This document shows, piece after piece, positions 63,696-64,000 of a stretch of 64,000 nt of DNA. The notes beneath the pieces were generated by a model that was not told where the DNA came from, did no database searches, and saw nothing but the letters and a program-made list of their open reading frames with translations. Source of the stretch: Burkholderiaceae bacterium. GTDB taxonomy: Bacteria; Pseudomonadota; Gammaproteobacteria; Burkholderiales; Burkholderiaceae. The position numbers were made by a program, and so were the translations under genes. How positions within the stretch are numbered: the first letter of the stretch is position 1; each line of letters opens with the position of its first letter. The stretch spans positions 1-64,000 of the forward strand of contig CANJBQ010000005.1 of the NCBI GenBank assembly GCA_947472645.1. Direction: 5' to 3'.

Positions 63696-64000
63696 TTAGT
63701 ATTTTTTTCGAATATCATCACCAGCCGTTGAGCTCATCGTCCGCTGCCTCCATAGCCCCCAAATTGGCAAAATTAAAACTAAGATAAAAGCTAATTGAAA
63801 ATCATGATTACTGGGGATGTTAGAATTTCCTTGGTTGAATGATGTCGCAATACTTAGGGCTAAAGACCCTACGGCAATACCTAAGGCCATACTTAACTGC
63901 ACACCGGTGCTCGCTAATGCAGATGCTGCGCCCATTTTATTTTGTGGGACATCTGCTAAACCCAATGTATTAATTGACGTGAATTGCATAGATCTTACTA
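63696..64000 (-). CDS. MFS transporter (DHA2/EmrB-like), C-terminal part, runs off right edge
   Basis: Frame open to 64000 (VRS before MQFTSINTLGLADVPQNKMGAASALASTGVQLSMALGIAVGSLAL). Confidence 0.8.
   Translation of the reverse strand, partial: VRSMQFTSINTLGLADVPQNKMGAASALASTGVQLSMALGIAVGSLALSIATSFNQGNSNIPSNHDFQLAFILVLILPIWGLWRQRTMSSTAGDDIRKKY

Overview
This is a 64 kb window from a low-GC betaproteobacterial chromosome. The gene content resembles Burkholderiales and is Polynucleobacter-like, but that placement is inferred from gene content and order only. Most of it is dense housekeeping sequence: split metH, aceK, glmS/glmU, ttcA, folB, cca, slt, metF/ahcY/metK, two lpxL-like genes, dapF, pyrE/xth, metXW, slmA, argB, dksA/cobW, xerC, gatCAB, mreBCD-mrdA-rodA, HU, dsbB and prfC. 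The strongest non-coding signals are two adjacent riboswitches of different classes. A clear SAH riboswitch lies in front of ahcY (24013-24103). A SAM-II-like pseudoknot aptamer followed by an intrinsic terminator lies in the metK leader (25290-25384), and the ORF track wrongly translates this as a metK N-terminal extension. Other points of interest are: a metal-themed island (small His/Cys protein, TonB receptor, DksA lacking most zinc-finger cysteines, His-rich CobW GTPase) where the usual hslVU neighbours are absent; a tiny secreted HExxH protein; and an accessory catabolic/transport cluster at the right edge (three Bug/TctC binding proteins, MmgE/PrpD, amidohydrolase, two HIBADH-family dehydrogenases, MFS). 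I saw no CRISPR array, IS element, prophage, rRNA or tRNA. All assignments come from reading the sequence; no searches were run.
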